Shown here piece after piece: positions 7,439-19,481 of a DNA stretch of 64,000 bases. Under the pieces are notes generated by a model. It was not told the DNA's origin and made no database searches. It was given only the letters and a program-made list of their open reading frames with translations. How positions within the stretch are numbered: the stretch's first letter is position 1; each line of letters opens with the position of its first letter. The stretch spans positions 199,114 to 263,113 of the forward strand of contig NZ_AJKS02000003.1 in NCBI RefSeq assembly GCF_000265245.1. Reading direction: 5' to 3'. Made by a program: the position numbers and the translations under genes. The stretch is from Halomonas smyrnensis AAD6. GTDB taxonomy: Bacteria; Pseudomonadota; Gammaproteobacteria; Pseudomonadales; Halomonadaceae.

Positions 7439-8893
7439 CTACGACTGGGTGCCGCCGACGGTCAGCTCGTCGAGCTTCAGCGTCGGCTGACCGACGCCCA
7501 CCGGCACACCCTGCCCTTCCTTGCCGCACACGCCGATGCCGGTATCCAGCGCCAGGTCATGGCCGATCATCGACACGCGGCCCATGGCCTCCGGGCCGTT
7601 GCCGATCAGGGTCGCGCCCTTGACCGGCGCGGTGATGCGGCCGTCCTCGATCAGATAGGCCTCACTGGCCGAGAACACGAACTTGCCGGAGGTGATGTCC
7701 ACCTGGCCGCCGCCGAAGCTCACGGCATAAATGCCGCGGGAGACGCTCTTGATGATGTCGGCGGGATCGTCCTGGCCGGCGCGCATGTAGGTGTTGGTCA
7801 TGCGCGGCATCGGCATGTGAGCGAAGGACTCGCGGCGGGCGTTGCCGGTGGGCGCCATGCCCATCAGCCGGGCGTTGAGCTTGTCCTGCATGTAGCCGGT
7901 GAGGATGCCGTCCTCGATCAGCGTGGTGCACTGGGTCGCCGTGCCCTCGTCGTCGACGGACAGCGAACCGCGGCGGTCGGCCAGAGTGCCGTCATCGACC
8001 ACGGTCACCCCGGGCGCGGCCACGCGCTCGCCCATGCGGCCGGCGAAGGCCGAGCTTCCCTTGCGATTGAAGTCGCCTTCGAGGCCATGCCCCACCGCCT
8101 CGTGGAGCAGGATGCCCGGCCAGCCGGCGCCCAGCACCACCGGCATCTGGCCGGCCGGGGCATCCACGGCGTCGAGATTGACCAGCGCCTGACGCACCGC
8201 CTCCTTGGCGAAGCGCTCGGCGACGTTCTCGTCGCGCAGGCGGGACATCGGATAGCGGCCACCGCCGCCGGCGCTGCCGCGCTCGCGGCGGCCGTCGCGC
8301 ACCGCGATCACGCTGACGTTGAAGCGCACCAGCGGCCGCACGTCGGCGGCCAGGGTGCCGTCGCTGGCACGCACCAGCACCACCTCGTAGACGCCGGTCA
8401 GCGAGGCGCTGACCTGGCTCACCGACGGGTCGGCGGCCCGGGCCACGCGATCGGCCTCCTTGAGCATGGCGACCTTCTCGTCGGCGGAGAGTCCGGCCAG
8501 CGGATCGATGCCGGCGTAGCGGGCGGCCGGCGCCGTCACCACGCGCGGGGCGGCATCCACCTTCCGGCCGCTGCGCACGATGCCGGCGGCGGTGCGGCCG
8601 GTCTCGGCCAGGGCTTCCATGGAGATCTGGTTGGAGTAGGCGAAGCCGGTCTTCTCGCCGGCCAGGGAACGCACGCCGACGCCGCCGTCGATGTTGTAGC
8701 TGGCCTCCTTGACCTCACCGTCCTCCAGCACCCAGCCCTCATGCCAGCTGCGCTGGAAATACAGATCGGCGTAGTCGATGCCGGCGCCCATGGCGTGGCC
8801 GAGGCCGGTGTCCAGGGCATCGAGATCGAGCCCGCCGGGGGTCAGCAGCGCCTCGGCGGCCTGGTCGAGCAGGGGTTGCGTGTGTGATGTCAT
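7439..8893 (-). CDS. tldD: metalloprotease TldD
   Basis: The catalytic subunit of the TldD/TldE protease, 484 residues, the normal length. The zinc site [11 protein letters not shown] starts at about residue 264 (HExxxH) with the downstream cysteine and glycine-rich blocks ([20 protein letters not shown]) typical of TldD. It is the last gene of the mreB-to-tldD strand run. Its start overlaps the yhdP stop by four bases (ATGA). The order mreBCD-maf-rng-yhdP-tldD is the same as in E. coli. Confidence 0.97.
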   Translation of the reverse strand: MTSHTQPLLDQAAEALLTPGGLDLDALDTGLGHAMGAGIDYADLYFQRSWHEGWVLEDGEVKEASYNIDGGVGVRSLAGEKTGFAYSNQISMEALAETGRTAAGIVRSGRKVDAAPRVVTAPAARYAGIDPLAGLSADEKVAMLKEADRVARAADPSVSQVSASLTGVYEVVLVRASDGTLAADVRPLVRFNVSVIAVRDGRRERGSAGGGGRYPMSRLRDENVAERFAKEAVRQALVNLDAVDAPAGQMPVVLGAGWPGILLHEAVGHGLEGDFNRKGSSAFAGRMGERVAAPGVTVVDDGTLADRRGSLSVDDEGTATQCTTLIEDGILTGYMQDKLNARLMGMAPTGNARRESFAHMPMPRMTNTYMRAGQDDPADIIKSVSRGIYAVSFGGGQVDITSGKFVFSASEAYLIEDGRITAPVKGATLIGNGPEAMGRVSMIGHDLALDTGIGVCGKEGQGVPVGVGQPTLKLDELTVGGTQS

Positions 8894-11800
8894 TCGGCAC
8901 TTTCCAGAGCGATGCGCGGCGAGGTCCAGGGCCCCTCCACGCGATAGTGAATTCGGGTCACGCGGTCGAGGGCGTCGCCGAACAGCTTGTCGGCGATGAA
9001 CAGCGCCCCTCCGACCACCGGCGCCCCGGCGATCACCGCCGCCAGGGGCAGGTTGTTGCTCACCGGCAGTGTGATGCCCAGACGCTGGTCGAGTTCCCGC
9101 CGCGCCAGGTCGACGCTGCCGTCGAGGGTGAAGCGGGTGGCCGGACCCTCGATCTCGACCGGACCGCGGGTCTCCAGCACTCCACCATACAGGGTCGCAT
9201 CGCCGCTGACACGATCGAAGGCGGTGCCCTGCCCGGTGACGTCGGAGAAGTCCAGGGTCAGCCGGCGCAGCAGGTTGTCCACGTTGAGCAGACCGACCAG
9301 CCGCGCCGAGGGCGACTCCAGGTTGACGAAGCGACCGTCACGCAGCGCCACCGCCAGGTTGCCCCGGGAACGCGCCAGGGCGAACTGCCAGGGGGCACCG
9401 GGCCAGGCCAGCTGACCGTCGACCTGAGTGTCGGCGTTGCGGATCGCCACCGGCTGGCCGAGCGCCTCCAGGGCGCTGCCCAGATCGCGGCCGTCCACGT
9501 CCAGCCGCGCCCGGGTCAGGCTGGCCTCGGGGCCGGCGGCCTCCCAGGTCAGGCTGCCCCGGGCGTCGATCTCGCCCAGCGTCAGCGCCAGCGGATCGAT
9601 CACCAGGCGGTCCGACTCGGTCCGCCACTGGGCGTTCAGGGGGCCGAACGGTCGGCCCTGATAGCTCAGCTCGTCGACGCTCAGCCGGCCCGCCGGCAGC
9701 GCGCCGAGCGAGGCCGGCATGGCGGCCGGCGTCGGCGGCACCTCGAGCTCCTCGAGCAGGCGGCCGCCCCCCTCCAAGGCCGGGGCCGACTCGGCCGGCA
9801 GCAGGCCATCGAGGCGCAGCCGCGCCAGCGACACGTCGAGCGGCTGGGCAAGGTCCGGCCGATAGGCCAGGCGGCCGGTCAGCAGGCTGCCGTCCAGCGC
9901 CAGCTCCCAGCCGCGGGCCAGCGGCTGGCCCTCGACGATCATCGAGCCCAGACAGCGCTGCTCGACGCTCAGGCAGTCGGTATCCAGCATCAGATGGGCG
10001 ATGGGGCTGCGGCCCGAGCCGCCGGCGGAACCCTCGAGCGCCCCGCCGGACAGCGGCGCCAGGGCGCTGCCCCAGGCCCGGGCATCGAAGCGCGGCAGAT
10101 AGGCCTGCAGCGTCCAGCCGGGCTCGCCGGGCCAGGTCGCGGGCGCCTCCCGCCCGAGCCAGGCCTGGCCCTGACCGCCGCGTCCGGGGCGCCAGCGCCA
10201 GCCGAGGCTCGTGCCCAGGCGGCCCGACCAGGGCCCGGACTCGGCCAGGGCGAAGGTCAGGCGCAGGTCCCGCGGCGTGCCGGCCGCCTTGCCCAGCGGC
10301 GCCGGCAGCGCAATGGCCAGGTCACGCAGCTCGCTCGACAGGCTCAGGGTCGGCGTGTCGGCATCGAGATCGACGCTGCCGCGCCAGGCCAGCGGGCCGG
10401 CGAGCACGTCGCCGATGCCGGCCGGCGCACCCAGCGCGGTGAGCGCCCCGGGCCGGGCGGTGCCCGACAGCGCGACACGCCCCTCGCCGGTGGCCAGTTC
10501 GGCGTCGACCGGCCCGCCCAGCAGCCGCCCGCTCAGGCGGCCGTCGAGGGAGCCCGCCTCGCCGCGCTGATGCCAGGCCAGCGGTCCCGTGATGTCGTGG
10601 AAGACCAGCCCGCTGGCCGAATGGGTCAGGCGCGTCAGATCGGCGTCGCCGGCGATGTCGAGACGCAGCGAGTCGGCATCGTCGAGCGCCATCTCGAGGT
10701 CGAGATCGGCCTCGACGCTTCCCTCGCCTTGCCAGTCGGCGACCGCCTCGATGCCGTCCACGGGCATCGCGGCGAGATAGCGCGCCAGCGCCGGCGCGTC
10801 GGCGACGAGCGGCCCGCTGACCGACAGTCGATCGTCCTCGAGGCGCACCTCGGCCTCGCGGGTACGGATGCCCAGGCTCTCGGCGGTGTCCACCTCGGCC
10901 TCGAGGGTCTCGCCACGCAGGCGCAGGCGGCCGGCCACGCCGTCCAGCGCCGGCCAGCCGTCGGCGAACGGCAGCCGCCCCTCCTCGACGTCGAGATCCA
11001 GATCCAGCGTCGGCTCGATGGAGGCAAGCCCGGTCTGCTCGTCGCGCAGCGGCACGTGCAGGCGCAGCGCGCCCGCGGGCACCCGCCCGGCCAGCCCGGC
11101 GGACAGCCAGTCGGCGAGCGCCGGGGCTTCCTCGCGCAGCAGCACCATCGGCAGCCAGTCGACCAGCGGCCGAGAGCGGGCGTCCACGTCGCGGAAATCC
11201 AGCGCGAGACCGAAGCCGCCGCGCCCGGGGCCCCCGGTGGCCAGGCCGAAATCGCCGCTCACCTCGGCGCCGCGCCAGCCCGCCGAGAGCTGCCGTCCGC
11301 TGACGAAGCCGCGCTCGCCGTCGTAGCGCCAGCTCACCTCGCCGCTGGCATGGTCGAGCGACATCGGCGCCTCGAAGACCTCGGGGAAAGCCAGTTCCGT
11401 GCCCTCGCCGCCGACGAAGCGCACGCTGCCGTGATTGCCGTCGGCCTCCAGCCACAGCGCCAGCGGACCGCCGCCCGGGGCCTTTTCCCAGGGCGCCACG
11501 CTCACCCCGCTGGCACTGACCCGGGCCCGCCAGGTGCCGTCTCTCAGGCCGGCGCCGAGGGCATCGACGCGCCCGCGCGGGGCCAGCGTGGCCACGCCGC
11601 GGTCCAGCGCCTCCGGCAGCGGCAGATGCGAGCGCCAGGCGGCCAGGGCCTCGAGATCGAAGGGGCCGGTGGTGAGCCACCAGTCGCTGTCGTTGCCCCG
11701 CAGGTACCAGTCCCGCGGCAGGGCGCGCGACGCGGACGAGGCCTCGGGGCCGGCGGTCTGATCGGCATCGGCCTGTACCCAGGCCTGCCAGTCCTCCGCA

Positions 11801-12750
11801 CCGGCCGCGCGTCGCCACTGGCCGCGCAGCGTGGCGTTCTCCAGCACGATGTCCGGCGCCGCGGCCGCGTCATCGTCCGGCCGGCTCAGCGCCAGTCGTG
11901 GCGAGGTGACGTCGAGGCGCGCATCGGCCAGGCGCCCATGGGTCCAGCGTCCCCATAGTCGTGCCTCGCCCGTCAGGTCATCGAAGTCCGGCAGCGCCTC
12001 GACGCCGAACAGCGACGACAGCCCGGTGAGGCTGTCGAGACTCATGTCGGCCTGCAGGGCCGCGCCGAAGTCGTCGAGCCCCTCGCCCGGCACCAGCTCC
12101 ATGACCACCCTCGCGGCCTCTCCCGACCGGCCGCGCAGCCGTACCCGCCCCTCCAGATGCGTGCGCCGGGCGTCGCCGACCATCAGCAGACGCGGCGCCT
12201 CCAGCACCGCCTCGCGCTCGCGGCCGTGGAGCACCAGCTCGATGTTCTCGGCCCAGGCGCGCTGGCGCAGCAGCACCCCGACCCAGAAGTCCAGGCGATC
12301 GAGGTCGAATTGGCCGTCGGGAATCAGTTCGGGGGGCACATCGGCCGGCTCCGGCCAGCGCCAGCGACCGTCCGCGGCCTGGTAGAGGTGCAGGGTGATG
12401 TCGGACAGCCGTGCATCGGCCACCACCGGCATGCCGTCGCGCAGGCTGGCGCCGGCATCGAGCCGCAGACGAGCGTCGCCGAGCTCGAGCAGGGGCCGGT
12501 CGCCGCTGGCCGCACGCAGCGAGAGCCCGCGCAGCGCGAGCTCGGGATCGAGGCCGGACACTCCGCCGTCGAGGGTGTCCAGATGCACCGCGGCATCGAA
12601 GCGCGCCGAGAGCAGCGCTTCGAGGCGGGGCGTCAGCTGGTCGACCTGGCCGAGCAGCAGGCGCAGCACCAGGGTGAGCAGCGCCACCAGGGTGAGCGCC
12701 GCCGCCAGCAGCGTCAGGGTCCAGCGAATGGCCAGGCGGGTCCTCGACAT
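8890..12750 (-). CDS. yhdP: AsmA-like phospholipid-transport protein YhdP
   Basis: A 1286-residue inner-membrane-anchored protein close to E. coli YhdP in length. One N-terminal membrane helix (about residues 8-34) is followed by a very long periplasmic repeat of amphipathic beta strands (DUF3971/AsmA-like). YhdP, TamB and YdbH are the bridge-like proteins that carry phospholipids to the outer membrane. A C-terminal block ([18 protein letters not shown]) resembles the AsmA C-terminal region. It lies between rng and tldD, four bases from rng. A very long antisense open frame on the + strand is a GC-bias artefact. Confidence 0.93.
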   Translation of the reverse strand: MSRTRLAIRWTLTLLAAALTLVALLTLVLRLLLGQVDQLTPRLEALLSARFDAAVHLDTLDGGVSGLDPELALRGLSLRAASGDRPLLELGDARLRLDAGASLRDGMPVVADARLSDITLHLYQAADGRWRWPEPADVPPELIPDGQFDLDRLDFWVGVLLRQRAWAENIELVLHGREREAVLEAPRLLMVGDARRTHLEGRVRLRGRSGEAARVVMELVPGEGLDDFGAALQADMSLDSLTGLSSLFGVEALPDFDDLTGEARLWGRWTHGRLADARLDVTSPRLALSRPDDDAAAAPDIVLENATLRGQWRRAAGAEDWQAWVQADADQTAGPEASSASRALPRDWYLRGNDSDWWLTTGPFDLEALAAWRSHLPLPEALDRGVATLAPRGRVDALGAGLRDGTWRARVSASGVSVAPWEKAPGGGPLALWLEADGNHGSVRFVGGEGTELAFPEVFEAPMSLDHASGEVSWRYDGERGFVSGRQLSAGWRGAEVSGDFGLATGGPGRGGFGLALDFRDVDARSRPLVDWLPMVLLREEAPALADWLSAGLAGRVPAGALRLHVPLRDEQTGLASIEPTLDLDLDVEEGRLPFADGWPALDGVAGRLRLRGETLEAEVDTAESLGIRTREAEVRLEDDRLSVSGPLVADAPALARYLAAMPVDGIEAVADWQGEGSVEADLDLEMALDDADSLRLDIAGDADLTRLTHSASGLVFHDITGPLAWHQRGEAGSLDGRLSGRLLGGPVDAELATGEGRVALSGTARPGALTALGAPAGIGDVLAGPLAWRGSVDLDADTPTLSLSSELRDLAIALPAPLGKAAGTPRDLRLTFALAESGPWSGRLGTSLGWRWRPGRGGQGQAWLGREAPATWPGEPGWTLQAYLPRFDARAWGSALAPLSGGALEGSAGGSGRSPIAHLMLDTDCLSVEQRCLGSMIVEGQPLARGWELALDGSLLTGRLAYRPDLAQPLDVSLARLRLDGLLPAESAPALEGGGRLLEELEVPPTPAAMPASLGALPAGRLSVDELSYQGRPFGPLNAQWRTESDRLVIDPLALTLGEIDARGSLTWEAAGPEASLTRARLDVDGRDLGSALEALGQPVAIRNADTQVDGQLAWPGAPWQFALARSRGNLAVALRDGRFVNLESPSARLVGLLNVDNLLRRLTLDFSDVTGQGTAFDRVSGDATLYGGVLETRGPVEIEGPATRFTLDGSVDLARRELDQRLGITLPVSNNLPLAAVIAGAPVVGGALFIADKLFGDALDRVTRIHYRVEGPWTSPRIALESAE

Positions 12751-12754
12751 GGGC

Positions 12755-14218
12755 TCACATCAGCACGATGTCGTACTGTTCCTGGGAGTAGTGGGCCTCG
12801 ACCTGGAAGCGGATGGTCTTGCCGATGAACTCCTCCAGATCGGCGACGGCCGCGGACTCCTCGTCGAGCAGGCGATCGACCACCGGCTGCGAGGCCAGCA
12901 CCGTGTAGGTCTCGGCGCTGTAGGCCCGCTCCTCGCGCAGGATCTCGCGGAAGATCTCGTAGCACACCGATTCCGGCGTCTTGAGGGTGCCGCGACCGTG
13001 ACAGGACGGGCAGGCCTCGCACAGGGTCTGCTCGAGGCTCTCGCGGGTGCGCTTGCGCGTCACCTGGACCAGCCCCAGCTCGGTGACGCCGGTGCACTTG
13101 GTCTTGGCGTGATCGCGCTCGAGCGACTTCTCCAGCACGCGGAGCACCTGGCGCTGATGCTCGGGCTCCTCCATGTCGATGAAGTCGATGATGATGATGC
13201 CGCCCAGGTTGCGCAGCCGCAGCTGACGGGCGATGGCGGTGGCGGCCTCGAGGTTGGTCTTGAAGATGGTTTCCTCGAGATTGCGATGCCCCACGAAGCC
13301 GCCGGTGTTGACGTCGATGGTGGTCATCGCCTCGGTGGGATCGATCACCAGGTAGCCGCCGGACTTGAGCTGCACCTTGCGCCCCAGCGCCTTCTGGATC
13401 TCGTCCTCGACGCTGAACAGATCGAAGATCGGCCGCTCGCCGGCGTAGTGCTCGATGCGCTCCACCGCCGAGGGCATGAACTCCTCGGCGAACTCCAGCA
13501 GCTTGACGTGGTTCTCGCGGGAGTCGATGCGCACCTTCTCGATGTCGTCCCGCATCACGTCGCGCAGGGTGCGCATGAACAGCGGCAGGTCGTCATAGAT
13601 GACGCTGGGGGCCGAGGCCGTGATCTTGCGCTCGCTGACCCTGCGCCACAGGCGCAGCAGGAAGTGCATGTCGCCGGCCATTTCCTCATGCGTGACGCCC
13701 TCGGCGGCGGTGCGCACGATGAAGCCGCCGGTCACCTCCAGGGTCTGCTCCGCCTGGGCGGCCTCGACCAGCTCGCGCAGCCGCTCGCGCTCGCGCTCGT
13801 CCTCGATGCGCTGGGAGACGCCGTTGTGCGGAGAGTCCGGCATGTAGACCAGGTAGCGCGACGGCACCGAGAGATGCGTGGTCAGGCGTGCGCCCTTGGA
13901 GCCGATCGGATCCTTGGTGGCCTGCACCACCAGCGACTGCCCCTCGTGGAGCAGGTGACCGATGGAGACCTGCTCGTCGGCCGGCGTCCCCGACGGCATC
14001 ACCTCGTGGGCATGAATGAAGGCCGCCCGATCGAGGCCGATGTCGACGAAGGCGGCCTGCATGCCCGGCAGCACCCGGACCACCTTGCCCTTGTAGATGT
14101 TGCCGACGATGCCGCGGCGCCGGGCCCGCTCGATGAAGGCTTCCTGGAGCACGCCGTTCTCCACCACGGCGACCCGGGTCTCCATCGGGGTCAGGTTGAT
14201 CAGTACTTCACCGCTCAT
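12755..14218 (-). CDS. rng: ribonuclease G
   Basis: RNase G (CafA) matures the 5' end of 16S rRNA and degrades some mRNAs. The 487 residues include an N-terminal S1 RNA-binding domain (GIVGNIYKGKVVRVLPGMQAA and following; about residues 35-125), the catalytic core with DVNTGGFVG and IIIIDFIDM, and the zinc-link cysteines (CEACPSCHGRG). It lacks the long C-terminal scaffold of RNase E. It sits between maf and yhdP, as in E. coli. The start has TCCGC upstream rather than a strong Shine-Dalgarno, and 33 bases separate it from maf. Confidence 0.96.
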   Translation of the reverse strand: MSGEVLINLTPMETRVAVVENGVLQEAFIERARRRGIVGNIYKGKVVRVLPGMQAAFVDIGLDRAAFIHAHEVMPSGTPADEQVSIGHLLHEGQSLVVQATKDPIGSKGARLTTHLSVPSRYLVYMPDSPHNGVSQRIEDERERERLRELVEAAQAEQTLEVTGGFIVRTAAEGVTHEEMAGDMHFLLRLWRRVSERKITASAPSVIYDDLPLFMRTLRDVMRDDIEKVRIDSRENHVKLLEFAEEFMPSAVERIEHYAGERPIFDLFSVEDEIQKALGRKVQLKSGGYLVIDPTEAMTTIDVNTGGFVGHRNLEETIFKTNLEAATAIARQLRLRNLGGIIIIDFIDMEEPEHQRQVLRVLEKSLERDHAKTKCTGVTELGLVQVTRKRTRESLEQTLCEACPSCHGRGTLKTPESVCYEIFREILREERAYSAETYTVLASQPVVDRLLDEESAAVADLEEFIGKTIRFQVEAHYSQEQYDIVLM

Positions 14219-14251
14219 GCGGAAATCCTTGTCCAGAGGAAACTCGAGGCA

Positions 14252-14869
14252 TTATGGCATAGCGCGGTTCCACAGCGGCACGCCCTGTCGGGCCAGCAAT
14301 TCGGCGGTCTCGAACAGCGGCAGGCCGACCACCGCGGAATGGCTGCCCTCCAGGCGCGACACGAACAGCGCCGCCCGCCCCTGGATCGCGTAGCCACCGG
14401 CCTTGTCGACGGGCTCGCCGGTCGCCCAGTAGGCGGCGATCTCGGCATCGGTGATCTCGCGCAGCCAGACGCGCGTCGTCACGCAGGTGCTCAGCAGCCC
14501 CGCCGGGCCGGTCACGGCCACCGCGGTCAGCACCCGATGGGATCGCCCGGACAGCGAGCGCAGCATGGCGGCGGCGTGCTCGCGGTCCCGCGGCTTGCCG
14601 AGGATGGCGTCGTCACACACCACCGCGGTGTCGGAGCCGAGCGTCGGCAGCGCGCTGCCCACCGCCCCGGCCCGGGCCTTCTCCTCGGCCAGGCGCCGGA
14701 CATAGGCCTCGGGCGCTTCGCCTGGCCGCGGCGTCTCGTCGAGATCGACCGGCCGCACCTCGGCCGTCACGCCGACGCCGGCCAGCAGCTCGCGTCGGCG
14801 CGGCGAGGCCGACGCCAGCCGGATCAGCGGCGGCTCGGGGGCATCGGTGGTGGCATCGGGCATCGCCAT
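14252..14869 (-). CDS. maf: Maf/YhdE-type nucleoside triphosphate pyrophosphatase
   Basis: Maf proteins hydrolyse non-canonical or pyrimidine nucleoside triphosphates (YhdE: dTTP/UTP and modified forms) to monophosphates. The protein has 205 residues with [12 protein letters not shown] at the N-terminus, GSDTAVV and the C-terminal GYAIQGRAA block. ATG 14869 is chosen because GAGGAG sits eight bases upstream, inside the end of mreD, and the gene begins five bases after the mreD stop. A later ATG (14863) is also possible. The frame is open further upstream but that part overlaps mreD. Synteny with mreD and rng supports the YhdE subgroup. Confidence 0.93.
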   Translation of the reverse strand: MAMPDATTDAPEPPLIRLASASPRRRELLAGVGVTAEVRPVDLDETPRPGEAPEAYVRRLAEEKARAGAVGSALPTLGSDTAVVCDDAILGKPRDREHAAAMLRSLSGRSHRVLTAVAVTGPAGLLSTCVTTRVWLREITDAEIAAYWATGEPVDKAGGYAIQGRAALFVSRLEGSHSAVVGLPLFETAELLARQGVPLWNRAMP

Positions 14870-14874
14870 GCGGC

Positions 14875-15363
14875 TCACTCCTCGCTGCCGCGGCGCCGGA
14901 AGGCGCGGAACAGCGTGGTCAGCCAGGGCCACAGCAGCGCCCCGATCACCGAGGGCAGCAGGAAGGAAAGATGGATCGCGAAGGGCCCCAGCAGGGTGCG
15001 CAGCCACTGCTCCACCAGCTGCACCGTCCCCAGCAGCACCAGGATCAGCACCGCCTGCTGCAGCAGCGAATAGGCGCGGAAGCGCGGATAGACCAAGGCG
15101 CACAGGAAGGCCAGCAGCGAGAGCAACAGCGCGTTCTGCCCCAGCGGCGCACCCTGGATCAGGTCGAGCAGGATGCCCAGCACGAAGCCGTGGAAGACCC
15201 CGACCTTCTGCGGCGCCTTCATGCACCAGTAGATCAGCATCAGCCCCAGCCAGTCCGGGCGCCAGATCTGCCAGCCATCGGCCAGCGGCAGCACCTGCAG
15301 GCACAGCGCCAGCAGCAGGGTAAGCCAGATCCAGGGCAGGCTCGCCGTCGCGCGTGCGGCCAT
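14875..15363 (-). CDS. mreD: rod shape-determining protein MreD
   Basis: An inner-membrane component of the elongasome. It has 162 residues with about five hydrophobic segments (for example [18 protein letters not shown] and [16 protein letters not shown]) and a basic C-terminus. It works with MreB, MreC, RodA and PBP2 in lateral wall growth. The start overlaps the mreC stop by one base (TAATG), indicating translational coupling. The sequence is poorly conserved between species, but size, topology and position after mreC are decisive. Confidence 0.93.
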   Translation of the reverse strand: MAARATASLPWIWLTLLLALCLQVLPLADGWQIWRPDWLGLMLIYWCMKAPQKVGVFHGFVLGILLDLIQGAPLGQNALLLSLLAFLCALVYPRFRAYSLLQQAVLILVLLGTVQLVEQWLRTLLGPFAIHLSFLLPSVIGALLWPWLTTLFRAFRRRGSEE

Positions 15364-16283
15364 TATTCGTCCTCCTCGGCGGGGCCGATCATCTCCACCG
15401 CCGCCTCGACGGCCGCCGGATCGAGCGCCACCGTCCAGCCGCCGCGACCCGGCGCCTCGGGAGGCTCGGGCGGGAACAGCAGCAGGAAGTGGCGGGCACG
15501 CTGCAGCTGGGCCACCGGGCGGGCCTTCACCTGGGCGAAGGGCTCGCCGGGATCGTGGACCACCGAGGTGACCCGCGCCACCGGATAGCCGGGCGGGAAG
15601 CGGCCGGCCAGCCCCGAGGTCATCAGCAGGTCGCCCTCGCGGATATCCGCGGTGTCCGGCACATGCAACACGCCGAGTGCGTCGTACTGGCCGGTGCCCT
15701 GGAGAATGAAGCGCAGATTGTTGCGGTTGACCTGAATCGGCAGCGAGTGGCTGGCATCGGACACCATCAGCACCCGGCTGGCATAGGCCGACACCGAGGT
15801 CACCTGCCCCACCAGCCCGGCGGCATCCATCACTGGCTGGCCGACGAAGACGCCGTCACGCTGCCCGCGGTCGATGACCATGCGGTGGCTGAAGGGATCC
15901 GGGTCGAGCGACAACAGCTCGGTGGTGATGAAGGGAATGTCATGCTCGCGGGTGGCATCCAGCAGCTCGCGCAACCGCACGTTCTCGGCGGTCAGGCTGG
16001 CCATGCGCTGGACGCGATGCGAGAGGGTCAGGATCTGCTCGCGCAGCTGGCGGTTCTCGTCGAGCAGCTCACGCTGGTCGGAAAACGCCAGCGACGCCCA
16101 GTTGAGGGCGTCGCTGGGCAGGCTGACCAGCCACTGGATCGGCGCCACCAGCGTCGACAGCTGGGCCCGCACGGGCTCCATGCGCGTGAAACGCAGATCG
16201 GCAAACATCAGGGCCACGGCGAGGAGCACGCACAGCAGCATGCGATATCCCGGCACCGAGCCGTGCGAGAACAGCGGTTTGAT
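15363..16283 (-). CDS. mreC: rod shape-determining protein MreC, apparent ATC start
   Basis: A bitopic periplasmic scaffold of the elongasome: one N-terminal membrane helix ([18 protein letters not shown]), a coiled coil (about residues 70-115) and two beta domains. The first ATG (16256) gives 297 residues but drops the conserved MKPLFS-type N-terminus. Just upstream in frame the DNA encodes [13 protein letters not shown] directly after an ATC codon (16281-16283), behind a purine-rich GGGAGAGGA. An in-frame TAG lies 15 bases before it. I therefore place the start at ATC, giving 306 residues. GTG within GSVPG (16268) or ATG 16256 are the fallback starts. Function is not in doubt. Confidence 0.9.
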   Translation of the reverse strand: MKPLFSHGSVPGYRMLLCVLLAVALMFADLRFTRMEPVRAQLSTLVAPIQWLVSLPSDALNWASLAFSDQRELLDENRQLREQILTLSHRVQRMASLTAENVRLRELLDATREHDIPFITTELLSLDPDPFSHRMVIDRGQRDGVFVGQPVMDAAGLVGQVTSVSAYASRVLMVSDASHSLPIQVNRNNLRFILQGTGQYDALGVLHVPDTADIREGDLLMTSGLAGRFPPGYPVARVTSVVHDPGEPFAQVKARPVAQLQRARHFLLLFPPEPPEAPGRGGWTVALDPAAVEAAVEMIGPAEEDE

Positions 16284-16483
16284 GGCGTCCTCTCCCTATT
16301 CTCCTTGACGGCGTCGGGCCTTATCCCGCGACGCCATACTGCTCGGCCCCGCCAGGGCGCCGGTCCGCCATGGCGACATTCCGTTTGCAGGGGACATACC
16401 GGTCATGTCGCGCGAACACCGGGGCCGGCCACCCGGGGGCGACCGATCCCGGCCAGCGCTTCCATCCAGCAGGGCTGCCCCGG

Positions 16484-17681
<1,198 letters not shown>

Positions 17682-17969
17682 ATGGCGCTTGAACACGCAG
17701 ACGTTCTCCGGGCCGCCCACCTGGCCCGTCTCGGCCTGGACGAGGGTGAGGCCGACCGCTATCTCGACGACCTGGGCCGCATCCTGGAGATGGCCGACCA
17801 GCTGCAGTCGATCGACACCGACGGCGTCGCCCCGCTGGCCCACCCGCTGGACGCCACCCAGCGCCTGCGCGCCGACGAGGTCACCGAGACCGACCAGCGC
17901 GAGACCTTCCAGCGCTGCGCCCCGGCGGTGGAGAACGGCCTCTATCTGGTGCCGCGGGTCGTCGAGTGA
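17682..17969 (+). CDS. gatC: Asp/Glu-tRNA amidotransferase subunit C
   Basis: The 95-residue GatC stabilises the GatA-GatB complex that converts Glu-tRNA(Gln), and in many bacteria Asp-tRNA(Asn), to the amidated forms. It has the family pattern VLRAAHLARLGLDEGEAD with LGRILEMADQLQSIDT and the C-terminal ENGLYLVPRVVE. It is the first gene of gatC-gatA-gatB. The presence of the trio implies that at least one amide aminoacyl-tRNA is made by transamidation. Confidence 0.95.
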   Translation: MALEHADVLRAAHLARLGLDEGEADRYLDDLGRILEMADQLQSIDTDGVAPLAHPLDATQRLRADEVTETDQRETFQRCAPAVENGLYLVPRVVE

Positions 17970-18020
17970 CCGCCTCCCTCTTTCGTCGTCAATGACATGT
18001 CATCACGGAGCCCCGGCCCC

Positions 18021-19481
18021 ATGCACGACCAGACACTGACCGGACTCGCCGCCGCCCTGGCGGCCGGCGAGTTCTCCAGCCGCGAGCTGACCGAGCATCT
18101 GCTCGCGCGCATCGAGCGCCATGACGGCGCGCTCAACAGCTTTATCACCGTCACCGGCGAGCAGGCCCTGGCCGCTGCCGATGCCGCCGACGCCGCCCGG
18201 GCCCGGGGCGAGGCCGGCCCGCTGACCGGCCTGCCGCTGGCGCTGAAGGACATCTTCTGCACCCGGGGCGTGAAGACCAGCTGCGGCTCGCGGATGCTCG
18301 ACAACTTCGACGCGCCCTACGACGCCAGCGTGGTCGAGAAGCTGGCCGCCGCCGGCACCCTGAGCCTCGGCAAGACCAACATGGACGAATTCGCCATGGG
18401 CTCGTCCAACGAGAACAGCTTCTATGGCGCGGTGAAGAATCCCTGGGACCTCGGTGCCGTGCCCGGCGGCAGCTCCGGCGGCAGCGCTGCCGCGGTGGCC
18501 GCAGGCCTGGTGCCGGCGGCGCTCGGCACCGACACCGGCGGCTCGATCCGTCAGCCGGCGGCCTTCTGCGGCATCACCGGCCTGAAGCCGACCTACGGCC
18601 GCGTCTCGCGCTACGGCATGATCGCCTACGCCTCGAGCCTCGACCAGGCCGGCCCCATGGCCCGCACCGCCGAGGACTGCGCCCACCTGCTCGGCGCCAT
18701 CGCCGGCCACGACCTGCGCGATTCCACCAGCGTGGCGCGCGGCGTGCCGGACTACACCGAGGGCCTCGAGGCCCCGCTGTCCGGCCTCAAGATCGGCCTG
18801 CCCAGGGAGTACTTCGGCGACGGCCTGTCCGCCGAGGTCGAGCGCGCGGTGCGCGAGGCGATCCGCGTCTATGAGTCGCTCGGTGCCACGGTGCGCGAGG
18901 TCAGCCTGCCGCATACCCACTATGCGATCCCGGCCTACTACGTGATCGCGCCGGCCGAGGCCTCCTCGAACCTGTCGCGCTTCGACGGCGTGCGCTTCGG
19001 CCACCGCTGCGAGAATCCGACCGACCTGATCGACCTCTACAAGCGCTCGCGGGGCGAGGGCTTCGGAGAGGAGGTCAAGCGGCGCATCCTGATCGGCACC
19101 CACACCCTCTCCGAGGGCTTCTTCGACGCCTACTACAAGCAGGCGCAGAAGGTCCGCCGACTGATCCGCCAGGACTTCCTCGACGCCTTCGAGGAGGTCG
19201 ACGTGCTGATGGGCCCGGCCTCGCCGACCCCGGCCTTCGACCTGGGCGCCAACAAGGACCCGGTGTCGATGTACCTGCAGGACATTTACACCATCGCCGT
19301 CAACCTGGCCGGCATCCCCGGCATCAGCGTGCCGGCCGGCTTCGCCGGCGGCCGCCCAGTGGGCCTGCAGATCCTCGGCACCCACTTCGCCGAGGCCCAG
19401 CTGCTCAACGTCGCCCACCAGTTCCAGCAGGCCACCGACTGGCACCTGCGCCGTCCTGACCTTGCCGAGGAGACCGCCTGA
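18021..19481 (+). CDS. gatA: Asp/Glu-tRNA amidotransferase subunit A
   Basis: The amidase subunit that releases ammonia from glutamine. It has 486 residues from ATG 18021; an ATG at 17997 is open in frame but GGAG ten bases before 18021 and homology ([13 protein letters not shown]) favour the later one. The Ser-cisSer-Lys triad regions are visible: LALKDIF (Lys), [11 protein letters not shown] (cis-Ser) and [10 protein letters not shown] (nucleophile Ser). It overlaps gatB by one base. Confidence 0.96.
   Translation: MHDQTLTGLAAALAAGEFSSRELTEHLLARIERHDGALNSFITVTGEQALAAADAADAARARGEAGPLTGLPLALKDIFCTRGVKTSCGSRMLDNFDAPYDASVVEKLAAAGTLSLGKTNMDEFAMGSSNENSFYGAVKNPWDLGAVPGGSSGGSAAAVAAGLVPAALGTDTGGSIRQPAAFCGITGLKPTYGRVSRYGMIAYASSLDQAGPMARTAEDCAHLLGAIAGHDLRDSTSVARGVPDYTEGLEAPLSGLKIGLPREYFGDGLSAEVERAVREAIRVYESLGATVREVSLPHTHYAIPAYYVIAPAEASSNLSRFDGVRFGHRCENPTDLIDLYKRSRGEGFGEEVKRRILIGTHTLSEGFFDAYYKQAQKVRRLIRQDFLDAFEEVDVLMGPASPTPAFDLGANKDPVSMYLQDIYTIAVNLAGIPGISVPAGFAGGRPVGLQILGTHFAEAQLLNVAHQFQQATDWHLRRPDLAEETA

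Noticed and set aside
8884..11958. Very long + strand open frame opposite yhdP
   Set aside because: It is antisense to a well-supported gene. Its low-complexity QRQ/GQA-rich sequence is what GC-rich codon bias produces on the opposite strand.
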